Of a stretch of 64,000 bases of DNA, positions 18,299 through 26,578 are shown one piece after another. Positions within the stretch are counted from its first letter, which is position 1; every line of letters begins with the position of its first letter. The stretch spans positions 58,817-122,816 of the forward strand of contig NZ_JOIY01000022.1 in assembly GCF_000720185.1 (NCBI RefSeq), in the 5' to 3' direction. The notes under the pieces were generated by a model. It was given only the letters and a program-made list of their open reading frames with translations, was not told the DNA's origin and did no database searches. Origin of the DNA: Streptomyces sp. NRRL S-340. GTDB lineage: Bacteria; Actinomycetota; Actinomycetes; Streptomycetales; Streptomycetaceae. The position numbers and the translations under genes are program-made.

Positions 18299-18908
18299 GC
18301 GTAACCTCGTCCCGCTCGTCCCTGCCCGAACTCCCCCTGACCACGCATGCAGGAACCATCCACGTGAAGCCCCTGGAGGGGCGTGCAGCCACGCGATGCC
18401 CGTTCAGCAGAAGGGCCGCCCCCCGAGTCGCGGACACTCCGCATGACGTGACGGCTCCACGGCCGGCACGAGGTGCCGCCGCGAAGCCCGGGCTCCCGCT
18501 GCCTGAAAGTCCCGGTGCTGCTCCGTGAGAGCAACGCGACTCCGTAGCTTAGTCCAGAGCCCGGGGCACTCGACCGGCCCAACGCCCCGCGTCACACTCC
18601 GGCCCCGGCCGCGGACCGGCGGGGAGGAGTGAGGGACGTGGCAGGCAGGCCGGCCCCTCCCGCCCGGAGCCGCTGGAGGACCAGGAGACGTCCGGGCCGC
18701 TCACATCGCCCTCTGCGGGGAGGAGTACGAGCCCCGCACCGCCGACGGCCCCGGGCCGTCGCCCGCGTCCCCTCCCGCACCACCGCGAGCGGGCAGCCGC
18801 CCGGCAGCCGGCCGACGAATGCGTAACATTCGCGCCTCTTGCGCCGCCGGAGCTGACCAGCAGCGCCGTTTCGCCCTCTTCACGGGTGACCGAACTACTG
18901 GAGGCACG
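18299..18908. other. Divergent intergenic region, no gene seen
   Basis: About 610 bp between the kinase start and the lipoprotein start. Reading frames here lack GC-third-position bias and family signal. It should hold both promoters. A GC-rich dyad (CACTCC near 18594, GGAGTG near 18624) is the only visible structure. Confidence 0.6.
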
Positions 18909-20006
18909 ATGAACTGGTCCAGGGCCCTGGCCGTCACGGCGGGGTGGCTCGTGCTGTGCGGGTGCGCCACCGCGGGGAGCGCGGCCGGAGCGGCGCACAC
19001 CACGGCCGCCTCCGCGCCCGCCGTGCACAAGACCGCGTCCGCCACCCCCGGCGGTCCCGGGAGCACGAGCGGCGGTCCCAGCCTGATCCTCAACGGCCAC
19101 ACCGATGCCCGCCCCGGGCAACTGGTCCACATGATGCTCTACGGCGTCAGCCACGCCCAGGGCGGCGACGCGGTGACCGCCCGCTCGCCCGCGCTGGGCG
19201 GGACGGCACGGCTGGCATGGGAGGGCGACCACTACTGGGTCCTGGCGGCCCTGAAGATGACGGACGAGCCCGGCTGGTACCCGCTGACGGTCGCCGTCCA
19301 CGGCCGTACCGTGGCCCACGACCGGATCCAGGTCGTACGCTCCCGGCGGCCCGCCTTCAGCCTGCCGGCGTCGCACCAGGTGACCCGCCCCGGGGAGACG
19401 GTGTGGGCGGGTTTCGACGACCTGTACCCCGGCGAGCGGGGCACCGGCTTCACCGTGCGGTCCGCGGCCCTGCCCGGGCCCGTGCGCCTCGTCCACGACG
19501 AGACCACGGACTTCTACAACCCGCGGGCCTTCTCCGCGCAGTTGCAGCTCGAGCCCGCCCTGGCGGACGGCACCTACACCTTCGGACTGTACGGCCCGCA
19601 CGGCCGCCGCATCGCCGAGAAGCGCCTGAAGGTCCGCGCGTCCCGCCCCGGCGACCGCGACTACCTGGGCAAGGCGTACGGGCCCGAGTTCTACGACCCG
19701 GCCCGGGGCTACTCGGGCGGCACCCACCGGTTCCGGGTCCGCGCCGGGCATCAGGTCGCGGTCATGTGGCACGACGAGTACCCGGACCCGGGCGAGCAGA
19801 CGCGGCTGACCGCCACCTCCCCGGCGTTCACCGGGGCGCTGCGCCTCCGCCACGACGACAGCAAGGCCGCCGACGGCGACGACCCGCGCTTCTTCGGCAC
19901 GGCCACCATCCGCTCCGGCCTGAAGCCCGGCCGCTACCCCGTGACGGTCGTCGCCCATCACGGCCGGGTGAAGAAGACGCAGTACGTGACGGTGACGGCG
20001 CGGTAG
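18909..20006 (+). CDS. Secreted lipoprotein with three repeated beta-type modules
   Basis: A 365-aa lipoprotein of unrecognised family. The signal peptide ends in lipobox LCG-Cys19, followed by an Ala/Thr/Gly linker to about residue 55. Three modules of about 105 residues follow, each with a pattern like RPGxxVxxxxxxxxPxxxGxxxTxxSxAxxGxxRLxxD (roughly 58-160, 160-255, 265-360) and ending in a YPxTVxxHGR strand, as in Ig-like extracellular folds. GGAGG at 18899-18903 fixes ATG 18909; an upstream ATG (18819) is rejected. Stands alone after a large intergenic region. It may bind a wall or extracellular ligand; no catalytic motif is seen. Confidence 0.72.
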   Translation: MNWSRALAVTAGWLVLCGCATAGSAAGAAHTTAASAPAVHKTASATPGGPGSTSGGPSLILNGHTDARPGQLVHMMLYGVSHAQGGDAVTARSPALGGTARLAWEGDHYWVLAALKMTDEPGWYPLTVAVHGRTVAHDRIQVVRSRRPAFSLPASHQVTRPGETVWAGFDDLYPGERGTGFTVRSAALPGPVRLVHDETTDFYNPRAFSAQLQLEPALADGTYTFGLYGPHGRRIAEKRLKVRASRPGDRDYLGKAYGPEFYDPARGYSGGTHRFRVRAGHQVAVMWHDEYPDPGEQTRLTATSPAFTGALRLRHDDSKAADGDDPRFFGTATIRSGLKPGRYPVTVVAHHGRVKKTQYVTVTAR

Positions 20007-20081
20007 GCCCGTCCGGACCGGGTGTCTCCGCTGCGAGCGGCGGCCGGGCGCCCGGGCCGGCTTCGGAAGGCGCCCGGACAT

Positions 20082-20102
20082 CGGCCGCCCCCGCGGCGGC
20101 CG
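20082..20102 (+). terminator. Hairpin after the lipoprotein gene
   Basis: 8-bp arms CGGCCGCC (20082-20089) and GGCGGCCG (20095-20102), loop CCCGC, about 75 bp after the stop. Probable terminator. Confidence 0.5.
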
Positions 20103-20172
20103 GGCCGGTGGCGCGGACCGGCCGTCAGATGGCCGTCGGCTCCCGGAGCCGGCGGCCGATCCGGTACGGCAG

Positions 20173-20375
20173 TCACCAGGCGAGCGGCCCGGTGTCCAGG
20201 ACGAGCCGCTCACCGCGGAAGCCGTCGCGGACGCTGCGGCACCGGGCCGGCCGCGCCCCGTCCGCCAGCCGCTCGACGGTCTGCTCGTACTCCGGTCCGC
20301 CGGCGGGGAAGCGGAGCGGCGCGCCGTCTCGTGTGCCGGTGACCGTGACGTTCCCGTGCCCCGCTTCAGTGACGC
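20173..20375 (-). pseudogene. C-terminal coding remnant without a start
   Basis: On the reverse strand a frame ending at TGA 20175-20173 reads GNVTVTGTRDGAPLRFPAGG, PEYEQTVERLADG, CRSVRDGFRGERLVLDTGPLAW. It has strong GC bias at third positions over about 60 codons but no ATG, GTG or TTG start, and upstream it runs into the kinase gene in another frame. It looks like the 3' end of a gene whose 5' part is lost. Family not recognised. Confidence 0.45.
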
Positions 20376-20995
20376 GGTGCGAGCAGGCGGCGGTCCGTGC
20401 CTTCGGCCGCCGCGATGACGCGGTCGGTCAGGTCTTCCCAGGGGCGCGGAGCGACGACCGGCACGTGGGCGGCCCGCGCCCGCGCGGCGAGCCATCGGCC
20501 GTACAGCACGCTGACGCGCGCGCGATGGCGCTGCGGACCGGATTCCGGCTCCCGGCGAAGGTAGTTGGCCGCCACCTGCGCCTCGTCGTCCTCGTGGAGG
20601 AAGACGGCACGGACGGGACCGCCGGGGACGGCCGGTTCGGGCAGGACGTAGTCCCCTTCGAGGATCACCGGAGTGCCGGTGTCCACATGGTTGGCCACCA
20701 CGGCCGCTACCGCCGGCGCCAGCGTCTCGGCGATCGCGATCTGCCGTTCGACCACCGATCCGGGTGCCTGGTGGGCGGCGTCCGGGTGAGTGCGCCAGAA
20801 GTGGACCTCCGGCAGCTGTTCCGGCAGTGTCACCGCGAGGAGCGCCTCCACGATGTCGTCGACCTCCACGAGGGGGATGCCGTACCGTCGCGCCAAGGCC
20901 CGGCCGACACCCGTCTTCCCCATCCCGGACGCGCCCCCGACGATGAGCACCCGCCACTCGGGAAGACCCCTCGCCCCCTCCTCAGTACCGTTCAT
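20366..20995 (-). CDS. P-loop kinase-like protein
   Basis: A 209-aa small-molecule kinase-like NTPase. Walker A is GGASGMGKTGVGRAL (about residues 20-34), then an acidic VEVDDIVEAL segment typical of the substrate/Mg site in 2-phosphoglycerate kinase and chloramphenicol phosphotransferase-like enzymes, and VILEGDYVLPEP as the second strand motif. The lid region has RREPESGPQRHR. The substrate is not known. It is flanked on both sides by gene remnants, so it may have come in with the rearrangement that damaged them. Confidence 0.7.
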   Translation of the reverse strand: MNGTEEGARGLPEWRVLIVGGASGMGKTGVGRALARRYGIPLVEVDDIVEALLAVTLPEQLPEVHFWRTHPDAAHQAPGSVVERQIAIAETLAPAVAAVVANHVDTGTPVILEGDYVLPEPAVPGGPVRAVFLHEDDEAQVAANYLRREPESGPQRHRARVSVLYGRWLAARARAAHVPVVAPRPWEDLTDRVIAAAEGTDRRLLAPRH

Positions 20996-21260
20996 GGGGG
21001 GCAGGGTAATCGCCGGCCGGCGGCCCGGTGACGCAGGAGTGGATGAGGACGAGGTACATCATCTGCCGGTACGCCAGTTGCTGGAGCGGCATCATCAGCA
21101 GGTACCGGTACTTCTCCCGGTCCAGCCGGAAGGCGTAGGCCGCACAGGTGAGCTGGACGCCCAGCACCGCCAGCCAGGCCAGCAGCGCGGCGCGGAAGTC
21201 GACGAAGACCATCGAGTAGGCCGTGAAGACGTCGATGAGCGGAGCGAGGACCGGGGTGAC
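20982..21260 (-). pseudogene. C-terminal fragment of a membrane glycosyltransferase (GT2)
   Basis: About 92 codons (VTPVLAPLIDVFTAYSMVFV ... FRLDREKYRYLLMMPLQQLAYRQMMYLVL) match the membrane-spanning C-terminus of actinobacterial GT2 or deacetylase-GT2 polysaccharide synthases. The catalytic part is missing; the sequence turns into non-coding-like DNA before 21261. The last residues (CVTGPPAGDYPAPHERY) look frameshifted and overlap the start of the P-loop kinase gene. Confidence 0.72.
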
Positions 21261-21325
21261 GGCACCGGACAGCGCTTCACCGCCGCGAGCCCTCTCCGGA
21301 CCCCGCACCGTCGTCTTGGGGCCGG

Positions 21326-22029
21326 CAGGCCTGGGAGATCGTCTGGTACCTGCGCACCTACCTGTGGTTCGTCCTGCTCTCCCCGCCGCTGCTGCGCCTT
21401 CCGGCTCGCCCCCGTGCCCGTGCTGCTGCTGTCCCTCACGCCCGCCCTGGTGCTGAACTTCCTGTGGACGGCCCCGGACGGCCGCTTCGGCAGCGCGCTG
21501 TCGGACCCTGTCGACGTACCTCTTCTGCCGGCTGCTCGGCTTCGCGCACCGCGACGGTGTGCTGGAGCGGCTGAGACCGGCCGCGGTGATCACGCTGTCC
21601 CTGGCGGCGCTCGGCTACGGCGGCTGGTACGCGTTCGCTCACCAGGCCGACGCCGGGACGTACGACCTCGACGAGATCCCTCTCGCGCAGGCGTTCTGGT
21701 CGGCGGGCTCCGTCCTGCTGCTGATGTGGGCGAAGGCACGCTTCCGGATCTACTTCGCCGGGCTGAGACGGTTCCGGCGGCTGGACCGGATCGTCACCGT
21801 CTTCAACGCGCGCGCCGTGACGGTCTACCTCTAACACGAGATCGCGCTGGTCCTGGCGGTCCCGCTGATCGACCGGCTCTGGGACGTACCCGCCTTCGAG
21901 AGGTATCTGCCGCTGGACAGCCAGTGGTTCCTGTTCGGCGTCGGCTGGGTGCTGATCTGCGTGTTCGTCCTGTTGTGCGGATGGGTGGGGGACGTGGCGG
22001 CGCGGCGGAGGCCGAGAGCGCTGCCGTGA
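21326..22029 (+). pseudogene. Acyltransferase 3 family pseudogene
   Basis: Fragments of an integral membrane acyltransferase in three frames: QAWEIVWYLRTYLWFVLLSP (from 21326), FRLAPVPVLLLSLTPALVLN (shift near 21397), then GFAHRDGVLERLRPAAV onward (shift near 21506). A nonsense codon, TAA at 21834, falls where the family has Trp in YLWHEIAL; the frame continues to TGA 22029 (PLIDRLWDVPAFERYLPLDS). The N-terminal third is absent. At least three lesions make it a clear pseudogene. Confidence 0.85.
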
Positions 22030-22217
22030 CGCGGTTCGACGGCGGGCCGGGGACGCGGGCCGGGGAGGCTCCCGGAGCCGGCCGCCCGCCTCGCCCGGCT
22101 GCCTGACGGATGGGACCGGAACCCCGGAAGGCCCGGTCGCTGAAAGCATGTCAACTGCGCCTGGAATGGGCATGATTGCCGGTTTCGGCAGTTCCGCGTG
22201 CAGAGGGGGAATCAGCG

Positions 22218-23846
22218 GTGACACGTGTGGTGGGCATAGACCTCGGGACGACGTACTGCGCCGTGGCGGTCGCCGACCGGGCGGGAAGCCCGTCCATCGT
22301 CCGCAACCGGGAGGGCGAGAACATCACACCGTCCGTGGTGATGTTCCAGGGGGACACCGTGGTCGTCGGCTCGCAGGCGAAGCGGTCCGCGGCCACGGCC
22401 CCCGACCACGTGGTGCAGTTCGTCAAGCGCTACATGGGGGAGACCAACCCCGTCTACCACTCGGAGTCGGGCACGCCTTACCGCCCCGAGGAGATCTCCG
22501 CCCTGTTGCTCAAACGCCTCAAGGAAGACGCCGAGATCATGCTGGGCGAGCCCGTCGAGCGGGCGGTGATCACCGTGCCGGCGTACTTCGACGACGTCCG
22601 GCGCAAGGCGACACAGGACGCCGGACGGCTCGCCGGGCTGGAGGTGCTGCGTATCGTCAACGAGCCCACCGCCGCCGCGCTCGCCTACGGCCTCGGCCGG
22701 TCCCTCACCGAGGGTGAGGAGGACGGCGGGGACGGAGAAGGCGGCGCGGGCATCGGCACCGTACTCGTCTACGACCTGGGCGGCGGCACCTTCGACGTCA
22801 CCGTCATGCGGGTCGAGGACGGCGACTACACGGTGATCGCCACCGACGGGGACCGCAACCTCGGCGGATTCGACTGGGACGGCGCGCTGATGAACCACCT
22901 CAACGGCGCGTTCATGGCCTCGGGCGGCCCCGACCTCACCGAGGACAGCGGTACGCAGGCCGAACTGCGGGACAAGGCGGAGATCGCCAAACGGACCCTG
23001 TCCAACGCCCCGCAGGCCGTCGTGATGCTCTCCGCCGGCGGCCGCCACGAGCAGATACGGGTGACCCGCGAGAAGTTCGAGGAGATCACCGCCGAACTCC
23101 TCGACCGTACCCGCATCATCACCGAGGGCGTACTGGCGGAGGCGGGGCTCGGCTGGGACGGCATCGACCGGCTCCTGCTGGTCGGCGGCTCCACCCGGAT
23201 GCCCATGGTGCAGGAACTGATCCGGCATCTCTCCGGCAGGGAACCGGAGCGCGGCATCTCCCAGGACGAGGTGGTCGCGCTCGGCGCTGCTCTGGTCGGG
23301 CTGGATGCCGCGGTGCGCGCCGAGGAGGCCGCGGAGAAACGCAAGTACGTCGGCAGTGGGGCGAGCGTCGAGTCCTCCCCCGGTGACGGCCTGGCCCGCC
23401 TCACCAAAGGGAAAGTGAGGTCCATCAAAGACGTCACCTCGCAGTCCCTCGGCATGGTCGCGACCGACCTGGACAACCACGACCGCCAGTTCAACGCGGT
23501 GATCATCCCGCACAACACGTCGGTACCCGCGAAGAAGAGCGAGACCTTCTACACCCTCTTCGACCGGCAGCGGCGGCTGCGGGTGCAGGTGACGGAGGGG
23601 GACGACGAGGACCTGGCCTATGTGAAGAAGGTCGGGGAGGGCGACATCGAGATCCCGCGATACCCGAAGGGGGCGCCTTTCGAGGTGTTCTACTCCTATG
23701 ACGTCGACGGCATCATCCACGTCGAGGTGAAGGACGGCACCACGGGCAGGTGGCTCGGCGAGTTCGAGCTCGAGCGCCCCGACAACCTGAGCCCGGAGGA
23801 ACTGACCGAGCTGGGTGACCGCGTCGCCCGCGTCCCGACCCTCTAG
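22218..23846 (+). CDS. DnaK-like Hsp70 chaperone
   Basis: A 542-aa Hsp70. The nucleotide domain has GIDLGTTYCAVAVA, the YDLGGGTFDVTV phosphate-2 loop and LLLVGGSTRMPMVQ. A substrate-binding beta domain follows, but the helical lid is missing and the usual interdomain linker DVLLLD is replaced by VRSIKDVTSQSLG, so allostery should differ from housekeeping DnaK. GTG 22218 has AGAGGGGGA upstream. It starts a three-gene set with a J-like protein and a GrpE-like protein, each much altered. No HspR-type repressor or HAIR dyad is visible. It is probably a dedicated chaperone for a specific client, not the main heat-shock DnaK. Confidence 0.88.
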   Translation: MTRVVGIDLGTTYCAVAVADRAGSPSIVRNREGENITPSVVMFQGDTVVVGSQAKRSAATAPDHVVQFVKRYMGETNPVYHSESGTPYRPEEISALLLKRLKEDAEIMLGEPVERAVITVPAYFDDVRRKATQDAGRLAGLEVLRIVNEPTAAALAYGLGRSLTEGEEDGGDGEGGAGIGTVLVYDLGGGTFDVTVMRVEDGDYTVIATDGDRNLGGFDWDGALMNHLNGAFMASGGPDLTEDSGTQAELRDKAEIAKRTLSNAPQAVVMLSAGGRHEQIRVTREKFEEITAELLDRTRIITEGVLAEAGLGWDGIDRLLLVGGSTRMPMVQELIRHLSGREPERGISQDEVVALGAALVGLDAAVRAEEAAEKRKYVGSGASVESSPGDGLARLTKGKVRSIKDVTSQSLGMVATDLDNHDRQFNAVIIPHNTSVPAKKSETFYTLFDRQRRLRVQVTEGDDEDLAYVKKVGEGDIEIPRYPKGAPFEVFYSYDVDGIIHVEVKDGTTGRWLGEFELERPDNLSPEELTELGDRVARVPTL

Positions 23847-23910
23847 GGTCTCTCGTCCGGACCAGGGCTGGTCAGCAGGACCGAGCCCGGCATGGTCCGA
23901 ACGAGAGGCC
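23847..23910. repeat. MITE-like inverted-repeat element
   Basis: A 64-bp element bounded by 17-bp inverted repeats (GGTCTCTCGTCCGGACC at 23847-23863; GGTCCGAACGAGAGGCC at 23894-23910; 15 of 17 match). It begins right after the dnaK-like stop. Its right half (CCGGCATG-NN-CCGAACGAGAGGCCC, 23887-23911) recurs at 46572-46596. It may act as a terminator hairpin inside this operon as well. Confidence 0.65.
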
Positions 23911-23948
23911 CCAGGTCAGGTCCGCCCCTCCAGCCGGAGCCGACAGCG

Positions 23949-25085
23949 ATGACGACAGACGACATACCCGACTACTACGCCGAGTTCGGCATCGATCCCT
24001 CCGCGACCGCCGATCAGGTCTCCGGACAGCTCGACCGGGCCTTCCGTACCTGGTCGAGCCGGGCCAGCCGGGCCCCCGACGCCAGGAAGCGGAGGGAGGC
24101 CGAGGACAAGGTCGAGCTGATCTCCGCGGCACGCAAGGAACTGCTCGACCGCGCCCGGCGCCAGGTGTACGACCGCCGGCTGCACCGGGCGCGGCAGCAC
24201 CCCCGTTCGGCCGAGGCCGGACCCGGGCCGCAGCCCCGCCCCCAGCCGGGCCGGGCCGTTCGGGACTGGGTGGGCCACGCTCGCAGACTGATGAGCCAGG
24301 GCGACCACGAGGGCGCCCTGTACGAGCTGCGGCAGGCTGTGCACCATGACGAGGCCGACGGGGAAGCCTGGCGGCTGCTCGGCTCCCTCCACGCCGGCCA
24401 AGGACAGCTCACCGACGCGGTGCAGGAGTTCCGGCGGGCCCTCGCGCTGTCTCCCGGTGACGCGCTCATCCACGTCCTGATCGCACAGGTCTACGAGCGG
24501 ATCGGTGACCCGGTGACCGCCGCCGACTGGTATCTGGCGGCGGTCCGGCTCGCGCCCGGCCAGATCGACTACCGGATCGCCGCCGCCCGGAACCTCCACG
24601 AGGCCGGACGTCACGACGAGGCCCTCAGCAACTACGAGCGGGTCCTTGTGGAGCAGCCCGGCAACGCCGTCGTCTGCAACCAGGTCGGCCGGATCTGGAC
24701 GCTGCGCGCCGAGGAGTCGATGGGCTGGCACCCGGTCAGGCAGCGGTACGTCGTCGCCTCGGAGACCGGCGCCTCCATGGTCACGCACTGTGTGGAGCAG
24801 GCACTGGCCGTCGGTGTCTCGGACGATGAGCTGCGCGACCTCCTGAACTGCTACCGGGAGGACGCGAGCAGGGCACGCACCAGGACCTGGCGCTGGTACA
24901 GGAGCATGGCCTGGGTCATGGCTGCCTGCCTGGCGCTCACGTTCGTGCTGCCGGGGGTGTTCGGCCTGCTGGCCCTCGCCGGACTCCTCGGACTGCCGAT
25001 CGCGATGGGCGTCAAACCGCGTTGGCGGCACAACTACAACGACCTGCCCCCCGACCAGAAGCCGCAGACCGGGAGAGCTTCATGA
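23949..25085 (+). CDS. J-domain-like, TPR and membrane-anchor protein
   Basis: A 378-aa co-chaperone-like protein. Residues about 7-75 follow the J-domain helix pattern (DYYAEFGIDPSATADQVSGQL ... ELLDRARRQVYDRRL) but the essential HPD tripeptide is absent; the loop reads SRASRAPDAR. Residues about 105-250 are tetratricopeptide repeats (AWRLLGSLHAGQGQLTDAVQ, LIHVLIAQVYERIGDPVTAA). One or two hydrophobic helices near the C-terminus (about 322-360) should tether it to the membrane. ATG 23949 follows GGAG. It lies between dnaK-like and grpE-like genes and overlaps the latter by ATGA, so the three are co-translated. Without HPD it may recruit clients through TPRs more than stimulate ATPase. Confidence 0.8.
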   Translation: MTTDDIPDYYAEFGIDPSATADQVSGQLDRAFRTWSSRASRAPDARKRREAEDKVELISAARKELLDRARRQVYDRRLHRARQHPRSAEAGPGPQPRPQPGRAVRDWVGHARRLMSQGDHEGALYELRQAVHHDEADGEAWRLLGSLHAGQGQLTDAVQEFRRALALSPGDALIHVLIAQVYERIGDPVTAADWYLAAVRLAPGQIDYRIAAARNLHEAGRHDEALSNYERVLVEQPGNAVVCNQVGRIWTLRAEESMGWHPVRQRYVVASETGASMVTHCVEQALAVGVSDDELRDLLNCYREDASRARTRTWRWYRSMAWVMAACLALTFVLPGVFGLLALAGLLGLPIAMGVKPRWRHNYNDLPPDQKPQTGRAS

Positions 25086-25645
25086 CCACTCCGCCCCCTG
25101 TGCCGCGACCGGAAGAGCCACCGGGCCCCCGGCCCGCGGAACCGTCCTGGCCGCCGCAGAGCCCACCGCCCGCGCCGGCGGCGGACCCGTTCGCCGTAGT
25201 GGCCGATGCGGTCGACGGCATGCGCGAGGAACTCGCCGCACTCGGTGACCAGTTCCGCCGGCGGCTGCTCAACGACCGGGAGACCCGTCGCAGCATCGAC
25301 GCTCTGCTCGCCGACCTCGACCACAACCGCAAGGCCGCCGAGGGACGCGTCCTGCAGCCGCTGCTCTACGACCTCGTACTCCTCCTCGACCGGGTCGAGC
25401 GGCAGGACGACGCCTTCGCCGGATCCGTCGCCGCCGAACTGCTGGCTGTCCTGGAGAAGTACGGCATGACCCGGATCCCCGTCACCCCGGGCCCGTTCGA
25501 CCCGAACACACAGGAGGCCGTGGGAGTGATCGCCGCGCTCTCCCCGGAACAGAGCGGTGATGTCGCCGAAGTGGTGCGGCACGGCTACCGCTTGGAGGAG
25601 CGCGTCGTGCGCCCGCAGCAGGTGCGTGTCTACACCGACCGGTGA
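25082..25645 (+). CDS. GrpE-like nucleotide exchange factor
   Basis: A 187-aa protein with a Pro-rich first 45 residues, a long helix (about 50-105) and a GrpE C-terminal wing: GMTRIPVTPGPFDPNTQEAVGV, then GDVAEVVRHGYRLEERVVRPQQVRVY, matching the family pattern of HEAV followed by G-V-V-x-x-G-Y and R-x-R-P-A-x-V. Its ATG overlaps the stop of the J-like gene. It should release ADP from the neighbouring Hsp70. Confidence 0.82.
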   Translation: MTTPPPVPRPEEPPGPRPAEPSWPPQSPPPAPAADPFAVVADAVDGMREELAALGDQFRRRLLNDRETRRSIDALLADLDHNRKAAEGRVLQPLLYDLVLLLDRVERQDDAFAGSVAAELLAVLEKYGMTRIPVTPGPFDPNTQEAVGVIAALSPEQSGDVAEVVRHGYRLEERVVRPQQVRVYTDR

Positions 25646-26374
25646 GGGGCAGCCGGATCCGGCAGGACGGTCCTGACGTCTGTTTTCCCCGGCTTTCCCC
25701 GGCTCGCCGGCCGGCGCCCGCCGGCCCCTCGTGGCCGCCGACGGGCAGGACCGGACGACACTCACCGCGCCGGTGGAGGCGGTGTCGGACACGCGGCCTC
25801 GTCGACCGGAAACCCCTGGCCTTCATCCGTCTTGACCTGCCGAACCGCGACGATCCGTGCCGGGCACCGATGAAAGCGCATATGGGGGAGCGTGTCCGAC
25901 GGACCGACGCCACCGTACTTCGGCTGCACGCCGGGCGAGATCCATGCCGGTGCCGCTCGGGCGGGGGTCGGACCGCTTCCGCCCAGCGCGGGTGGCTGGA
26001 CGGAAGCGGGGCGGTCCCCTTCGGGGTTCTTCAGCACAAGGGGCCGCGCGGCCTCCCAGACCGGAAGGTGCGACGCCGGGGCGTCACTCCCATAGTGCGC
26101 TCTCCGGCTCGTCCCGCACCGCGAAGGACGACTTCACCCCCGAAAGTGTTCATCCAGGAGTCATTCGGTGTCGGTGTGGTCCGGCATTGACGTGCTGCGG
26201 CACCTGCCGGCGCCGGGTCGGCGGCACGGGGCCATTGTTCCGCAACTTCATGATCACGTTGAGTGATGCGAGGGGGAGCACCATGCTGTGGTCCAGCTTC
26301 CCCGGCGGCGCTTCAGCACCGCCGCCAGGAGAGCACCCCCAGACCCCTCTTTCTGCCTGCGCACGGAAGGTGCC
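25646..26374. other. Intergenic region, no gene supported
   Basis: About 730 bp. Frames on both strands are short, lack third-position GC bias and show no family motif. The last 150 bp, which are less GC-rich around 26240-26270, should hold the promoter of the 26375 operon. Confidence 0.6.
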
Positions 26375-26578
26375 ATGAACAGTAAGCAGGTGATGACCGT
26401 GGCCGTGATGGTGACGGTCCTCGCATGGAGCACGGTGATGACCGTGCTCGGCCATCTCGCGGCAGTGGCCGCGCTGCTGCCCTCCCTCGGACTCCTCGTC
26501 CGGCAGATCGCCGCCGCGTTCGACAGCGGCGGCACGCGGCGGGCTCCGGCGGCCGGGAGCGAGGAGCCGTCGCGGTGA
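26375..26578 (+). CDS. Small membrane protein
   Basis: A 67-aa protein with two hydrophobic stretches (about residues 5-24 and 25-45; MTVAVMVTVLAWSTVMTVLG, HLAAVAALLPSLGLLV) and a basic/acidic tail. GGAAGG precedes ATG 26375. Its TGA overlaps the GTG of the next gene, so it is translationally coupled to the XRE/sigma-like regulator. No family recognised. It could be a membrane anchor or signal partner. Confidence 0.7.
   Translation: MNSKQVMTVAVMVTVLAWSTVMTVLGHLAAVAALLPSLGLLVRQIAAAFDSGGTRRAPAAGSEEPSR

Noticed and set aside
18549..20957. 802-aa reverse frame across the lipoprotein
   Set aside because: Antisense shadow of the lipoprotein and P-loop kinase; no domain pattern.
20366..20995. P-loop gene considered as a chloramphenicol or aminoglycoside phosphotransferase
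   Set aside because: Only the Walker A and a few acidic residues are shared; no resistance-specific motif can be seen.
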